The notes under the pieces are model-generated. The model worked only from the letters and a program-made list of their open reading frames with translations. It was not told the DNA's origin and ran no database searches. Positions 63,481 to 64,000 of a stretch of DNA of 64,000 nt are shown piece after piece. Source of the stretch: Sternotherus odoratus (Eukaryota > Chordata > Testudines > Kinosternidae). The translations under genes and the position numbers were made by a program. Positions within the stretch are counted from its first letter, which is position 1, and every line of letters starts with the position of its first letter. The stretch lies in the NCBI GenBank assembly GCA_032164245.1, contig JAVMKO010000003.1, forward strand, positions 3,668,651 to 3,732,650. Reading direction: 5' to 3'.

Positions 63481-64000
63481 AGTTATGGTGGGATCCATGG
63501 TGGGCCCTACAAGCAGAGGGGTGGGGACTGCAGATCCGTGTATGCCAGGCACCCACTAGGACTGGAATCGACACCCGCCCTGCTCCGAATTTCAGTGATG
63601 GCAGCCATGGACCACATTGCAGAACTCTGTGAAAAGAAGGGCCCTCAATCACTCCTCACTTCTTCATCTGTGTTCACTATCTACAAACAAGACACCGCTC
63701 CCATCTCTCCCTTCCATGCCAGGCCATAAACCCCCAGAAGACACAAAACCAGCCTTTTTCCAGGGGGCTTTAACAGGAGAAAATGTTATTTGTCCAGCAG
63801 GCAGGGACAGCCTCTGAGGGCTTAGCAACTGAGCCCCCGGTCTGCCAGACACGTCGTACCCCACGCCCTGTTCCAGAGACACATAGATGGGTAGGTGTAG
63901 CCTTTCCCCAGAACAGCTGAGGATCCCCTTCGCCACCTGAAAACCTGATCACCGCTATTCCTCACGTCCTGGGCACCATCTGCTACACAAGTGGTTCCCA

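Larger units (their letters stand above)
62485..64000. other. upstream region of EFR3B, no gene seen
   Basis: Contains the minisatellite-bearing segment, the right direct repeat and a MIR fragment. Bases 63480-64000 show no recognisable gene or repeat. In mammals DNAJC27 lies upstream of EFR3B in head-to-head orientation; no DNAJC27 exon is visible here. Confidence 0.6.

Noticed and set aside
1..64000. Prokaryotic-style features (operons, CRISPR arrays, Shine-Dalgarno sites)
   Set aside because: Exon/intron structure and vertebrate repeats show this is animal nuclear DNA; the regular 77-bp and 39-bp arrays are minisatellites without spacers.

Overview
This window is vertebrate nuclear DNA, most likely from a turtle (Testudines, probably Cryptodira). 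It shows spliced exons with GT/AG boundaries, a CpG-island promoter, many CR1 LINE and MIR fragments, hAT-type DNA transposons with 8-bp target duplications, and two copies of a tRNA-derived SINE whose tail is shared with turtle CR1 3' ends. That SINE is the strongest lineage clue. The species call is an inference from recalled repeat families; no search was run.

The only protein-coding gene I can support is the 5' part of EFR3B, on the minus strand. It encodes a palmitoylated plasma-membrane protein that anchors the PI4KA (PI4KIIIalpha)/TTC7/FAM126 lipid kinase complex. Five coding exons are present: 61930-61936 (exon 1, only 7 coding bases), 26800-26876, 24335-24462, 14574-14724 and 824-945. 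Their phases join without interruption to give residues 1-161 plus two bases of codon 162. The rest of the gene lies to the left of base 1. The introns are about 35.1, 2.3, 9.6 and 13.6 kb, and intron 5 is cut by the window edge.

Region by region: 1-823 is the start of intron 5, with a possible MITE. 946-14573 is intron 4, with two hAT elements, an inverted pair of CR1 copies and several MIRs. 14725-24334 is intron 3, with CR1 copies (one split by a hAT insertion), MIRs and a 123-bp mini-transposon. 24463-26799 is intron 2. 26877-61929 is intron 1, with CR1s, MIRs, both SINEs, two further hAT elements, MITEs, a (TG)(TA)(CA) microsatellite and long stretches with nothing recognisable. About 61300-62300 is a CpG island over the promoter and first exon. 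62400-64000 is upstream DNA with a G-rich 77-bp minisatellite between two 55-bp direct repeats.

I found no new gene system. The most informative non-genic signals are these: (a) four independent hAT-like elements have 8-bp target duplications centred on CTAG or CTAC, matching the nnnTAnnn preference described for Buster-type hAT transposases; (b) a short templated inversion lies inside one CR1 copy; (c) a palindromic motif of about 75 bp is dispersed in at least six copies; (d) one hAT-like element carries a long terminal foldback.
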